A DNA stretch of 64,000 bases from Spodoptera frugiperda (GCF_023101765.2 NC_064233.1:6285501-6349500), one strand, 5' to 3'; positions 45,613-55,770 are shown, counted from the stretch's first letter. Made by a program: numbers and translations. The notes: a model not told the origin generated them from the letters alone.

Positions 45613-48600
45613 TTATTTCTTTCTCCCAAACAGAGCATTCACTATACTAGGCAGATGGTAAGGCAACAACTTTTGCAAAGACTTCATATTTTCATTGTTA
45701 TCACTAAACTCGACTAAACTGTCCGCTAGCTGATGAATAGGTTCACAAATCTCACTCTTTATTTTCTCCTGCAATGCTTTTCCTTGTTCCGTGGTTAAGC
45801 AAAGTTTAGTTATCGTACGAGACACACCCTCAACTTCAGCAGTATTCAGTATATTTATTAAACTTTCTCCATCCACATTATGAATGCATTTCATCATATT
45901 CTCTGTTAACTCTTTCCAAGATGGATTCGCTGCACCCAAAACGAATGCTCCAGTCTTTATAATCCCTACAATTCCATCTACATTGTCTTTAGTTACATAC
46001 TTCCTTGTGCTTCTCAATAAGAGATTAGTTATATTCACTAAACCTTCATTGATAGCGATGTTCAGACATGTCTCTGGGTTAGAGCCGGCTGCTTCAGAAT
46101 CAGCTTTCTGTTTCACAATTAATTCAAATAGAATCTTCTGGCTACTCTCTTGATCCGCTATCTCTGCTACTTCTGGGTCATATTTCAATTTGTAATCGAA
46201 AGCATTTCTTACCCCCGGAGGGCAGATCATTATTATGCAATTTACTACAAAATTCCAGCACGATTCTAGTTTGATGTGATCTAAATCTCCCCTTACTATA
46301 GCTTTTAAAAGATCCGTCGCTTGTTCCACTACAAAATACTCAGCAAATAGTAGATTGTAGAATCTTGGTACACCGTCTACTACACAATCTATTAAGTGTG
46401 ATTTCATCTCGCCTGATTCTAATTTCCTAATGATTTCTTTCACTTGTGCGATTTCAGATTCAGTGAGAAGCTTTGATATGTCTTTCTCTTTGCATATTGC
46501 ATACAGGGCTAATTTCTTGTGAGTTTCCAAGAATTCGTCGCGAAGTTTCTCATGTTCATCCTCAATGTCCAATCCCCAATCTTTCGTTTCACAAATCTGT
46601 TTGATATTTCCCTTCAAGAAACGTTGATAAGACGTCATAGCGTTTATGTAAACCGCTGATCGTTTACTAATCTCTTCCGTATTTAAATTCAATTCAAACT
46701 TATCTGTTATTTGAAATTTAAAGTAGTTAGCAGCAATGTACATGTGTAGCGGTGTTCCTGATAATTCCAGGCTGTTTTCTTCCTCAGGATTGCGAAGAAA
46801 ATCGTCCATTGCCGTGTATGAATCCAAATTCCATTTTGTTTTAATTTTTTCCGCCATAAATACTGAAGATAGACTGTTCATTTCATTCTTGAAATGGTCC
46901 AATATAGTCAGGTATATTATGTGTAGTGGCATACTCAGCATAGGAATTATAGGTCGGTCTTCAACCAATGACTTGCCCTTAGGATTGAATATTTTTGTAA
47001 TATAATTAATGAACATGTTTAAATTATTAAACTGTTCATGGTTTAATTTCTCCAATTTCAAATTTGTTTTCCAAAATCGACTTAAAAAGCTTTCTTGTTG
47101 TATAGTCGACAATCTTTCTAGAGTATATGAGTCGCCTAGTTCTTGTTCTAAAATGTGTTTTATGTAGCAATTACTTGTAATCCACATTCTTTTATTCCGT
47201 TGTTTCAACGCGACCAGTAATTCTAGCCCTTCTTTAGTGTGATGTGGGTAAATTCTATCGAAACCATCAAAAAGAAATATGACTTTGCCTTCATTATAAA
47301 AATGTATAAACCATTCCAATTCTGTAGGTACTACACTCAAACTGTTTAATTCAACTCTTTCACCATCGACTTCAGTAAAATTAAGTTTTTTAACATCTAT
47401 TGGAGTTTTTAGAGCGACTTTGCATAGAAATCTCATAACATCATTTGTGTCTAACTTTTTACGCCATTTAGCATAGTCATTTGTATACAGCGACATGTTG
47501 ATCCTAACTATCCACGGTTCTGGGTCTATTTTCTTCGTTTCCAAAGCTAAATGGGTAAGCAGTATTGTCTTTCCCATGCAAGGCTTCGAAGTGATTAAAA
47601 CGACTTTGTCTTTTATATCATTCAAGTTATTTACTGTAATTTCTTCACCATCCATGATTAAATTTCTATGAATGTAATACTTCTTTATTTCATTGTACTT
47701 ATGTGAGTCTAATGAGTGTCCTATTTCTATTTTATTATTGTTTAGTATTGATAATAGGAGTTTGGCGTTTATTAAAGACTTGGATCTATCGGATATAAGC
47801 GAGTTTAACGTCACATCCTTACCCTGATAGCATATTTTGTAGTCATTGAGTATTTTCATCTGAGATTTCGAACTTAAATCGCTCAAATTCACGTTTTTAT
47901 CATTGAAAACGCTGTGTTTATTGTGTTGTGAGAATTTTTCGTCTAATTCTTTTTCTGTGATTACAATTATAGTACAGTTGCAATTCTCGATTATATTCTT
48001 TAGCGTTTCTTGGTGTCGTTCATCTAAATTCGTTTCACATAGGATGACTAGAGTGACATCTTTCATTTCTCTTAACTCATTCATTAATTGATCATAATCA
48101 TTATCAGGAAGTATGTGAAAATAATCTAAATTAACAAAAGTGTAATTACTCTGATTCTTCACAAGCTGCATTATTTTCGCTGCAGTTAAAATGACAGCGT
48201 CGGTGGTTATATTAATGATTTTATTATTTGCTATTAATTCGTCAAGTTTCATTGCTTTTATCGCGGTTCTATTAAATTCTATGGCTAGCTTTTTAAGAGA
48301 TCTTATGAACATGACATTTAGAACTGTTAAAACGGGACTATTGACTATATCTTTCTTAGCTTCATCAAAAATGGAGTCAGTTTTAGTTAAGTAACGTGCT
48401 TGAGATTGCGACTTCCACCATTTTTGTATTTCGTCGTGAAATCTTAGGAAAATGGCGTCAGAATGGACACGGAATAGAAATTGGTTTTCGTTTTTATTGG
48501 CGTTGTAATGCGCATCTATTTCAGCCTTAAGTTTACTTTCAACACCGTCCTCTTTCGCTTGGTTTGTGTAAAACCAGAGTTTACTTAAATATTCCTTCGC

Positions 48601-50583
48601 TAGCTCTTTATCGTTTTCATTTGGATCGAAACAGGTTCGAGGGAAGCTATTCATTTTCACATTAAATCTGTAATTATCTAAGTCATCTTTTAGGAGTTCT
48701 TTAATTTCTTTTAACATGTATTTTGAGTTCTTTCCTAATGTGCTTTCATTGGTGTTGAATGCAAACGTTTGGGTACGCTTATCATACAGCAATAAATTAC
48801 CAACTGTACCACCGATACCTTTTGTAGTTAAATGATTTAATTCTAATATCTTTTTAGGGCCTACGTTATGATTACAAATATCAATTACTATAGGATAAAG
48901 TACTTCTTGTTTATCATTATTTTCTATTCGCATTTCTTCTAAACGTTTTTTACCATCTTTTATTAACTCATAAAACTTATTAGCAAGGAATTTCAATCTG
49001 TCTGTTGGCACTTCATCATTAAAATTAGAAGGAAAATCTGTATTACCAAATGTGTTGGGTAAAGTAAAGCGAAGTTGATTTAGTTTATTTTTACCGCATA
49101 TGTTTATAGCGTCATTAATAATGGATTGTGTAACATGTATTTTATGCAAATAGTGGTTCATTTCACGGATCTCTTCCTGTTTGTAATGTTTCTTTGATAT
49201 TTTATCAGTATCGATGCTTAGCCTGTTGTTTTTTTCATCGAAGTATATTACGTCACCTATTAACTCACTTATGGTTTGCGCGCACGGACTACGAACTATT
49301 TCTTGAATTCTATCCTTAACTTCTTCTTTAGAAAGTTTAGTTTTCTTGCTCTGTTTAAAAACTATGATCTTATAAAGTGTGTCCCTTAATGTCATTAGTA
49401 TATCATCGTCAGTCTCGAAAAAATCATCGCGGAATTTAGCATCGAAAGAATTTTTATTGCGACCTTTCTCTTCGATTACGAGTTGAGCCAAAGCCGGGTG
49501 GTATAATTGTATTAGATCTATAGACATAATCTCATTTGACTTGTTAGATAATATACATGTTAGGAATGCAGTACCAAGAGCTTTGACGCGTTCTTTTTGC
49601 ATGAAATTGGTTAAAAAATCAATGTCACTTGGTTCATGATCAAATTGGAACACTTCATTTTTGTCACCAGTGAATATAAGCTCATGCAACTTACTACAGA
49701 TAGGTTTATTGCCAACAAGTTTACGATCAAAACATTCTTGAAGTGGTGTGTAAAATATAAAATAACAATCTATATCATTAAACTCACCTTCGAACATAGG
49801 ATCGAAGACTTTAGACTTCTTCAAAAATTTTTGCTTAATTTTAAGAAAACTGTCGAAGTATCTAGCTAAGCTGAATTGTCCTGAAGTACTTCTGATGCTG
49901 GGCACGGTGAGCTTCGCTTTGTCGGTCACCTCTCGATGTTTCGCTTGCTTGAAGCACACGACATGTTTAGACTTGTCACCGTCTCTCATCTTGAATCGGA
50001 AACAGACGTCATCAAAATCCCCAATGTCTCTAATGTTTGTTGCTAAGTAAAATTCGTCTATGTCTTCGTCGTGTAGAGCTCTGTGGAGTACTAAGCTTAG
50101 TAGCTTAGTTTCATAGAACTGCCCGCTCACACCCGAAGTGCCTGCTCGTTTTGGGTACAGAATTTGCTCGGCCGGGTTTTCAGTTATTTGAGAAACTGTA
50201 CGATTTTGGTATGACTGCACACGTTGGTTCGTAGAGCTACCTTCAGCACTTGCTACCCGCTGTCCACCGCTCAGTATTTTAAGAATTTCTTTACCAATTT
50301 CCGTTTTGTTCTCTTTAGCTATATGTAAAGGTGTTTTCTGGTCCAAATTACACTGTAGCACTGCACCGTTTTTTATGAGAAACTCTACAACGTCTTTTTC
50401 ACCCTTTTCTGTGACAATGTGTAATATTGTATTATCATTGTTATTAGCATCTCGGCTATTTATGTCGGCGCCTTCGCTCAATACTGCTGCAATGTTTTTA
50501 ATTTTTTCTTCAGCTGGTTTATTCTGTCTCGCTCGTACGAAGAGTAGTCCGTTTTGGATTAGTTCGTTTTCAGCGTCATCCAT
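45613..50583 (-). CDS. Ankyrin / PD-(D/E)XK-like / NACHT-type STAND NTPase protein, 1656 aa, intronless
   Basis: One uninterrupted frame from ATG at 50583 to TAA at 45613-45615. Residues about 30-105 form two to three ankyrin repeats (ADINSRDANNNDNTILHIV, LDQKTPLHIAKENKTE). Residues about 150-280 look like a restriction-endonuclease-fold domain: E158 in a leading helix, then FDDVCFRFK (D191/D192) and VCFKQAKH (Q213, K215), the D...QxK pattern of DUF4297/Cap4-type nucleases and of related insect NACHT proteins. A long helical linker follows. A P-loop NTPase begins near 990 with Walker A SKPCMGKT (999-1006) and Walker B VIFLFDGFDR (1101-1110, D1106, D1109), then a sensor-like strand MWITSN and a late FAEYF motif (1413-1417) typical of NACHT proteins. 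The C-terminus has no recognised repeats. Family knowledge: STAND NTPases sense ligands and oligomerise to activate an N-terminal effector. A role in immunity is inference. Codon use is AT-rich like the host, so nothing points to recent bacterial origin. Confidence 0.85.
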   Translation of the reverse strand: MDDAENELIQNGLLFVRARQNKPAEEKIKNIAAVLSEGADINSRDANNNDNTILHIVTEKGEKDVVEFLIKNGAVLQCNLDQKTPLHIAKENKTEIGKEILKILSGGQRVASAEGSSTNQRVQSYQNRTVSQITENPAEQILYPKRAGTSGVSGQFYETKLLSLVLHRALHDEDIDEFYLATNIRDIGDFDDVCFRFKMRDGDKSKHVVCFKQAKHREVTDKAKLTVPSIRSTSGQFSLARYFDSFLKIKQKFLKKSKVFDPMFEGEFNDIDCYFIFYTPLQECFDRKLVGNKPICSKLHELIFTGDKNEVFQFDHEPSDIDFLTNFMQKERVKALGTAFLTCILSNKSNEIMSIDLIQLYHPALAQLVIEEKGRNKNSFDAKFRDDFFETDDDILMTLRDTLYKIIVFKQSKKTKLSKEEVKDRIQEIVRSPCAQTISELIGDVIYFDEKNNRLSIDTDKISKKHYKQEEIREMNHYLHKIHVTQSIINDAINICGKNKLNQLRFTLPNTFGNTDFPSNFNDEVPTDRLKFLANKFYELIKDGKKRLEEMRIENNDKQEVLYPIVIDICNHNVGPKKILELNHLTTKGIGGTVGNLLLYDKRTQTFAFNTNESTLGKNSKYMLKEIKELLKDDLDNYRFNVKMNSFPRTCFDPNENDKELAKEYLSKLWFYTNQAKEDGVESKLKAEIDAHYNANKNENQFLFRVHSDAIFLRFHDEIQKWWKSQSQARYLTKTDSIFDEAKKDIVNSPVLTVLNVMFIRSLKKLAIEFNRTAIKAMKLDELIANNKIINITTDAVILTAAKIMQLVKNQSNYTFVNLDYFHILPDNDYDQLMNELREMKDVTLVILCETNLDERHQETLKNIIENCNCTIIVITEKELDEKFSQHNKHSVFNDKNVNLSDLSSKSQMKILNDYKICYQGKDVTLNSLISDRSKSLINAKLLLSILNNNKIEIGHSLDSHKYNEIKKYYIHRNLIMDGEEITVNNLNDIKDKVVLITSKPCMGKTILLTHLALETKKIDPEPWIVRINMSLYTNDYAKWRKKLDTNDVMRFLCKVALKTPIDVKKLNFTEVDGERVELNSLSVVPTELEWFIHFYNEGKVIFLFDGFDRIYPHHTKEGLELLVALKQRNKRMWITSNCYIKHILEQELGDSYTLERLSTIQQESFLSRFWKTNLKLEKLNHEQFNNLNMFINYITKIFNPKGKSLVEDRPIIPMLSMPLHIIYLTILDHFKNEMNSLSSVFMAEKIKTKWNLDSYTAMDDFLRNPEEENSLELSGTPLHMYIAANYFKFQITDKFELNLNTEEISKRSAVYINAMTSYQRFLKGNIKQICETKDWGLDIEDEHEKLRDEFLETHKKLALYAICKEKDISKLLTESEIAQVKEIIRKLESGEMKSHLIDCVVDGVPRFYNLLFAEYFVVEQATDLLKAIVRGDLDHIKLESCWNFVVNCIIMICPPGVRNAFDYKLKYDPEVAEIADQESSQKILFELIVKQKADSEAAGSNPETCLNIAINEGLVNITNLLLRSTRKYVTKDNVDGIVGIIKTGAFVLGAANPSWKELTENMMKCIHNVDGESLINILNTAEVEGVSRTITKLCLTTEQGKALQEKIKSEICEPIHQLADSLVEFSDNNENMKSLQKLLPYHLPSIVNALFGRKK

Positions 50584-50885
50584 TGTGGCTGTATCACTGG
50601 TATTATCACTATTGTTTTTATCTTATATATTGCACAATGTAAACACTTGTAGATAATTATTAAAAGACACGATTCTCGTTCGGTGCGCGTGCGATGACTA
50701 ACTTGTTGGGACAGGAATTGCGCGCGAACTTCACTACTGAGTAGGTCCAGTGATACCAGTTGCGAATTCATTTATTTTGCATAATTTGTATAGGTTTTTA
50801 TAAATTGTACTATGATTTTAGATGATAATGTTGTTATTATAGAATTGATGTTTATTGAATTACTTGTATGTGTGTATTTTTCGGG

Positions 50886-51135
50886 TTAAGTGGTAAGTGT
50901 TTTCGGGTTCGATTCCCGGGCCGAGTAAAGTATTAGTGGATTTTTTCCGGTTTAAAAAAAAACTCATTAGTACGGAGTCTGGAATTGTCCCCAGTATATG
51001 ACAGTAGGCTCACTCCCTATTACATGGGACTTTAACACACAAATGGTGAAAAGTGGATGTACATTGTATAGCGGCATTACGTGCCGTAATATGCACCTCT
51101 GCCTACCTCTTCGGGGATAAAAGGCGTGACGTTGC
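50886..51135 (+). mobile_element. SINE-1 copy, partial head
   Basis: Starts near box B (GGGTTCGATTCCCGGGCCG) and runs to GGGATAAAAGGCGTGACG. It lies about 300 bases upstream of the ankyrin-NTPase start codon. Confidence 0.8.
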
Positions 51136-51446
51136 ATTGTTACTTATTAGAATTTTAACAATTTCTACCAAAAATGAAGTGTTTTTTTATTCTGGCAACC
51201 CTGTTATGTTACTTTGTATAAAAATAACTCTGGTACTGCTAACTTCACTTGATTTGGCTAAACATGTATTTATTAAACATTGCAATACCTAAGTATACTT
51301 ATTTATATGAGAACAAACATATGTGCGCGTGCGCGCATAAATCTGGAACAAGCGCACACAAACTAATGTATTATTGTAAGAAAAAAAATGGGTTTTCGTT
51401 ATTTTCAAGAGAAAACGGGGATTTTTTCTAGATAACTTACCTACAT

Positions 51447-51753
51447 AAGTGTGGGAGAGCCATGCTTCGACACGAATGGGCCGGCTCGGCCGGAGTGATA
51501 CCACGGCCTCACAGAGAACTGACGTGATACAACGCTTGCATTGTGTGAGAGTGGCTACTGGAGGCCTAATACCCCCCTTATTCCAATCCCAAGGAAGATT
51601 GGAAAGGGAGGTAAATCCCCAATTCCCTAACAACCCTGAAATTCCTAACTCTCAAAAGACCGGCGACGCACTTGTAACGTCTCTGGTGTTTTGGGTTTCC
51701 ATGAGTGCAGGTGATTGCTTACCATCAGGGGATCCGTCTGCTCGTTTACCGGT
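51447..51753 (-). repeat. rep-C copy
   Basis: Full-length reverse copy, GTGTGGGAGAGCCATGCTTC to GATCCGTCTGCTCGTTTACC. Confidence 0.7.
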
Positions 51754-51787
51754 AACGTAAAACACAAAACATTATATTATATACTTT

Positions 51788-51882
51788 ACCTGCAGCAATA
51801 CTTCGCCCCGAAGAGAATCGAGCCCGAGACCCCTCGCTCGTGCAGTCGCACTTGCGACCACTCGACCAACGAAGCAAGACAG
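51788..51882 (-). mobile_element. SINE-1 head fragment
   Basis: Only the tRNA-like head in reverse orientation (ACTTGCGACCACTCGACCAA). Confidence 0.65.
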
Positions 51883-51954
51883 TCATCGTATTTAATATTA
51901 AAAAATAAATAAATCATCATTTTCAGTAGAAAAGATTTTTTTCTGTTATCGTCC

Positions 51955-52125
51955 TACATGCTGTGACATAGGCCATCTCCAATGGGCACGCCACTGGAGC
52001 TCGAAATCTTCAGCTATACGCATGCCAAGGTTACTACCAGCCTACCTTGCTCCCTTTCGTCACTCCAAAGGAAGCTGGAAAGGGCGCCCTACACTGAAAC
52101 GCTAAAAAAAACTTGTCAACGTCTA
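51955..52125 (-). mobile_element. RTE-like LINE fragment, degraded
   Basis: The reverse complement resembles 61440-61560 (GGCATGCGTATAGCTGAAGA, then CAGTGGCGTGCCC) with indels and a broken frame. Confidence 0.55.
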
Positions 52126-52198
52126 TGGTGATGGGTTTCCAAAAATAGGTTTTTACCATAAACTGACGTTTGGTAACTAACGCTATTATTAGAACTTA

Positions 52199-52267
52199 TG
52201 CAGCAATACTTCGCCCGTGAATCGATGCCCGAGACCTTTTGCTTGCGACCACTCGACCAACGAAGAA
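52199..52267 (-). mobile_element. SINE-1 head fragment
   Basis: Short, degraded head (CTTGCGACCACTCGACCAAC). Confidence 0.55.
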
Positions 52268-52538
52268 GATATCGGAAATAGTAATAATATCATCGAAGTG
52301 AATAAAATGGTAAATATCCCGTCATAAGTTCTAATAATAAAAAATAAAATGTTAAGTCAAATGAACCTTCTGTATGTATATCTGTCATAACCTATATGTA
52401 TATATGTCTAATGTACTATAAAATATGACTCAAGGTTATATTTCGGCGCTAGCTACGAGTAGGGGAATACCCTAAAATTGTATTTTGCTTATACAGATGC
52501 GTTGGTCAAATCGTTACTAACATTACTATTCCTGCATC

Positions 52539-52808
52539 GTCACGCCTTTTATCCCCGAAGGGGTAGGCAGAGGTGCACATTACGGCACGTAATGCCGCTA
52601 TACAAAGTACACCCACTTGTCACTATGTGTGTTATAAGTCCCATGTAATAGGGGATGAGCCTATTGCCATATACTGGACACAATTCCAGACTCCGTGTAC
52701 CACTGAGAAATTTCCAAAACTGAAAACCCCCCAGTAACACTTTGCCCGACCCGGGAATCGAACTCGAGACCCCTTCGCACTTGCGACCACTCGACCAACG
52801 AGGCAGAT
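52539..52808 (-). mobile_element. SINE-1, near full length
   Basis: Runs from TCACGCCTTTTATCCCCGAA to CTCGACCAACGAGGCAG; both tail and tRNA head are present. Confidence 0.85.
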
Positions 52809-52982
52809 TAAAAATAGGTGAATAAATATGTACCGTATATCAAAAGGACTATGCCATAATGTAATTCATTCACAAACGTTATGTTACTCGTCGTAATAGG
52901 GTAGTATCCATTTTTTTTTATATCGTTATTTGGTATATAGATTATCTATTTATTTTAAAACATTAGTATTATTTTTTTATAT

Positions 52983-53253
52983 GCCTCATTGGCCGAGTAA
53001 CAAAAAGTGCACATATCTGCCGGTTTCAAGGGGTCTCGGGTTCGATTCCCGGGTCGGCTTTTCTCGGTTTTTCGAAAATTTCTCAAAATTAGAAACGGAC
53101 CAGTAGTTCGGCAATAGGCTCACCCCTATTACATGGAACTTACAACATAAATAGCGAGTGAAATGTGTGGTGTACATTGGCATTTAATTAGTGCCATAAT
53201 ATTTGGCACCTTTGCCTACGAATTCCTTCGGGGCTAAAACGTGACGTTATAAT
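52983..53253 (+). mobile_element. SINE-1, diverged copy
   Basis: Head GGGTTCGATTCCCGGGTCGG and a diverged tail. It ends about 85 bases downstream of the gene A stop, and its TTTAAT (minus-strand ATTAAA, 53183-53188) is the nearest poly(A)-like signal for that gene. Confidence 0.7.
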
Positions 53254-53337
53254 CAACCTGTAAAAAAACGCTTCTTTGTTTGGGTATTTTGTTACACGTA
53301 TATTTTCTTTCAAAAAATACTTTCGAGGTTACAAAAA

Positions 53338-55561
53338 CTACCAATCAAATGTAGGGCTACCAAAAACGTAAGGCGATTGCTGTCGCCTCCGTTGCTGTGG
53401 TCTCCCATACCACCCTCTTGAGTACTGTTGTCTAGAATACTGAGGGCGCTGAGTATACCTGGATCTGTCGTAATATGTCCTCCTATAATAATGCCTCGGT
53501 TTAGGCTTAGGTTTTCGTGGTCGATTGTAAATGCTCCTGATCCGATTTGCAGGCATCATCGGATCTGGTCTCGGATCTGGTCTCGGAGCTGGCACCGGTT
53601 GAGGAGGGGGAGGAGGAGGGCGGGCGTCCCTCACAGTCCTCTGCAATATCTGATAATGGTCGTCATCTGAAAATAACAGTAATATTATAAACTAGCTACT
53701 TCTGCGCGGTTTCACCCGCTCTGCTCGGCTCCTATTGGTCATAGCGTGATGTTTTATAGCCTATAGCCTTCCTCGATAAATGCACTATTCAACACAAAAA
53801 GAATTATTCAAATCGGACCAGTAGTTTTGGAGATTAGCGCATTCAAACAAACAAACAATCAAACAAACAAACTCTTCAGCTTTATAATATTAGTATAGAT
53901 ATATGCCGCTAAGCTGAGCCTTTTCGACAACTTATCTATATGTGGGGCCCACTGTAGCTTAGAATAATTTTTTTTACATTTGATGGGTCGACGTTTGGCC
54001 GCTATCTCACCTGATGGTAAGTGATGATGCGGCCTACGATGGAGCACGTCTGCCCATAAGCAACCTATTCACTCGGGCTTTGAAGACACCCAGGTTATAC
54101 CCATCAGGAAACACAGACTCCGGCAAGGAGTTAGCGTCTTTTTTTTGTGCCAGGGGGGAAAATCATTCTCTTTTGTGCCAGGGGGAAAAATCATCCAATG
54201 AGTTCTCTCGCCAGCACGCTGGCTTTAATTTAGCGATGTAAGGTATAATAGTGTCAGACTGGTTATATGACTAAAAACCACCCATACGTTCCTACTCATG
54301 TTGTTTGTCGAATTTTTCAAAGCCGGAGACCCCGGTAAACCCGCTAGATAGTCCGCAGCTCCGGACCCATTGTAGAACTTATTGTCCAGTGTTTTTAAGC
54401 TAAAAAGATTCACCTTGTAATCGATGTACAGGGTCCAACTCCTCGCCCTTGATTAGCACACTGGTCTTCACCTGTCTTACATTTAGTGTGGTAGATGTAA
54501 TGCCAAAATATATAATATATAGTGTTGGTAAATGCTCCCCATTAGGTTTGCAGATATCATCGGATCTGGAGGAGGGCGGGCGTCCCTCACAGTCCTTGGC
54601 AATATCTGATAATTGATGTCATCTGAAAATAACACTAATATTATAAATGTCTGACTGCCTCGTTGGTCTAGTGGTCGCTAGGGCGGCTGTAGAGAAAGGT
54701 ATCTCGGGTCCGATTCCCGGGTCGAGCAAAGTATTACTGGGCTTTTTTCAGCTTTTCGAAAAATATCTCAGTAGTAGCACGGAACCTGGAATTGTGCCCG
54801 GTTTATGGCAATAGGCCCACCCTCTATTAAATGGGACTTATAACACAAATGGTGAAAAGTGGGTGTACATATGTACTATACATTGTGTGCACCTCTGCCT
54901 ACCCCTTCGGGGATAAAAGGCGTGACGTTGACGTATTATAAATGTGAAAGTTTGTTTGTTTGAAAGTTTGTCCGTCAAATACGCTGAAACTATTGAACGG
55001 ATATTGATGTAATTTGGTATACAGACAGTCAGCTCATAGACTTGGGGATAGCGAGGATACTTTTACGTTAATGGGGCTCCAGCTGTATGATTTTCAAAAC
55101 GACTGCCTGGTTAGCACGGCGTGCAATTGACTGCCGTGCAACTTGTAGCGGGTTCGACTCTCGCACGAAGTAACTCTTTGTGATCCACAAATGGTTGTTT
55201 CGGGTCTGGGTGTCATGATGTGTATGTGAATTTGTATGTAAACCGTACCCACGACACGGGAGAAAATACTAGTGTGGGGCAACGTTAATAAAAATGAATA
55301 ATGTTCAAATACTCAAACGCCACTCAATTTTAAGTCGCTCTCAAAACTAGTTCTGTCACTATAAATGCTTTATAAAAGACAGAGATAGCACGATATTTAA
55401 GTACAACTTAAAATTGAGTAGCATTTCAGTATTCGGGGGTAAGTAATGTTATAGTTACCATTTCCAAGCTGTACATGTCTCTCGTCAGAGGCCGCTGGTT
55501 CGTGCTGTGCAGCTGCAAGCACAGACAGCGCACACAGCATAAACGCAAGCACGAGCTGCAT
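53338..55561 (-). CDS. Small secreted basic Pro/Arg/Tyr-rich protein, gene A (2 exons, 143 aa)
   Basis: Exon 1 is 55459-55561 and exon 2 is 53338-53666, with GT-AG splicing in phase 1. Exon 1 encodes a signal peptide (MQLVLAFMLCALSVLAAAQ) followed by HEPAASDERHVQLGN. The mature part is acidic at first (DDDHYQ), then Pro-rich (PRPDPRPDP), then Arg/Tyr/Gln-rich to a terminal FDW. An in-frame upstream ATG at 55594 exists, but the start at 55561 aligns with the paralogue at 57338, and both genes have TATAAATA about 65 bases upstream of this ATG. I know no family for it. A cationic, possibly antimicrobial or structural, secreted role is inference. The intron holds a Helitron-like copy, a LINE relic, SINEs and a duplicated partial exon. 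Confidence 0.8.
53692..53899 (-). mobile_element. Helitron-like copy, 26 bases from the gene A exon 2 acceptor
   Basis: Reverse complement of the 23.1-23.3 kb copy (CTAGCTACTTCTGCGCGGTT ... TTTATAATATTAGTATAGA). Confidence 0.5.
53995..54135 (-). mobile_element. LINE relic related to the 39.4 kb copy
   Basis: The minus strand matches the 39.5-39.65 kb relic (ACTCCTTGCCGGAGTCTGTG, TGATGGGTATAACCTGGGTG). It lies in the intron of gene A. Confidence 0.6.
54483..54622 (-). pseudogene. Truncated duplicate of gene A exon 2 inside its intron
   Basis: This stretch repeats the start of gene A exon 2 and its acceptor (TTTTCAG|ATGACATC versus TTTTCAG|ATGACGAC), including QILxRTVRDARPPP and a shortened Pro-rich part, then a SANLMGSIY segment matching PANRIRSIY. 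It has lost the DPRPDP repeat region and diverges into a TAA at 54483-54485. Splicing from exon 1 would be in frame and give about 80 residues. It may be a dead exon copy or an alternative last exon; the lack of the basic tail favours a relic. Confidence 0.6.
54653..54930 (+). mobile_element. SINE-1, nearly complete, tRNA-derived
   Basis: The head has Pol III box A (TGGTCTAGTGG) and box B (GGTCCGATTCC). The body and tail (CTCAGTAGTAGCACGG..., TGCCTACCCCTTCGGGGATA, AAAGGCGTGACG) recur through the window. It lies in the intron of gene A. Confidence 0.85.
55090..55290 (+). mobile_element. SINE-2, tRNA-derived
   Basis: A second SINE family: box-B-like GTAGCGGGTTCGACTCTCGC, then AACTCTTTGTGATCCACAAA and a tail ACGACACGGGAGAAAATACT. 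Confidence 0.75.
55308..55438. mobile_element. Foldback MITE-2 in the gene A intron, near exon 1
   Basis: AAATACTCAAACGCCACTCA ... AGCATTTCAGTATTCGGGG; ends about 20 bases from exon 1 of gene A. Confidence 0.65.
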
Positions 55562-55620
55562 GACTGCCGGCACAACGTTATGCAAACTCCACACTCATGC
55601 TGTGTTATTTCACTCCGCAG

Positions 55621-55628
55621 TATTTATA
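55621..55628 (-). promoter_or_regulatory. TATA box of gene A
   Basis: TATAAATA on the minus strand starts 67 bases before the gene A ATG. The paralogue has the same octamer preceded by GG at almost the same distance, which supports both as core promoters. Confidence 0.6.
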
Positions 55629-55770
55629 CCATTTTAGAAGCAATTGATTCGTTTAAAACAATGTTATCAATTATTTATTACATTATGTATATTCTAAAAT
55701 AGTTCCAAAAACAATACATTGTGATGTGAATATTAAAACTATAGTTTTTCAGATGTGTTTTTTATACATA

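Noticed and set aside
45613..50583. Bacterial or endosymbiont contamination as the source of the intronless gene
   Set aside because: The gene is flanked on both sides by host SINE, rep-C and rep-D sequence, has AT-rich codon use, lacks operon neighbours, and resembles insect ankyrin/NACHT proteins.
53959..54240. Plus-strand ORF MVSDDAAYDGARLPISNLFT...
   Set aside because: It is the antisense frame of a LINE C-terminal relic, also seen opposite the 39.4 kb copy.
55562..55594. Upstream in-frame ATG for gene A (MWSLHNVVPAV...)
   Set aside because: The paralogue has no equivalent, and the downstream ATG gives a normal signal peptide and matches the TATA-to-ATG spacing of gene B.
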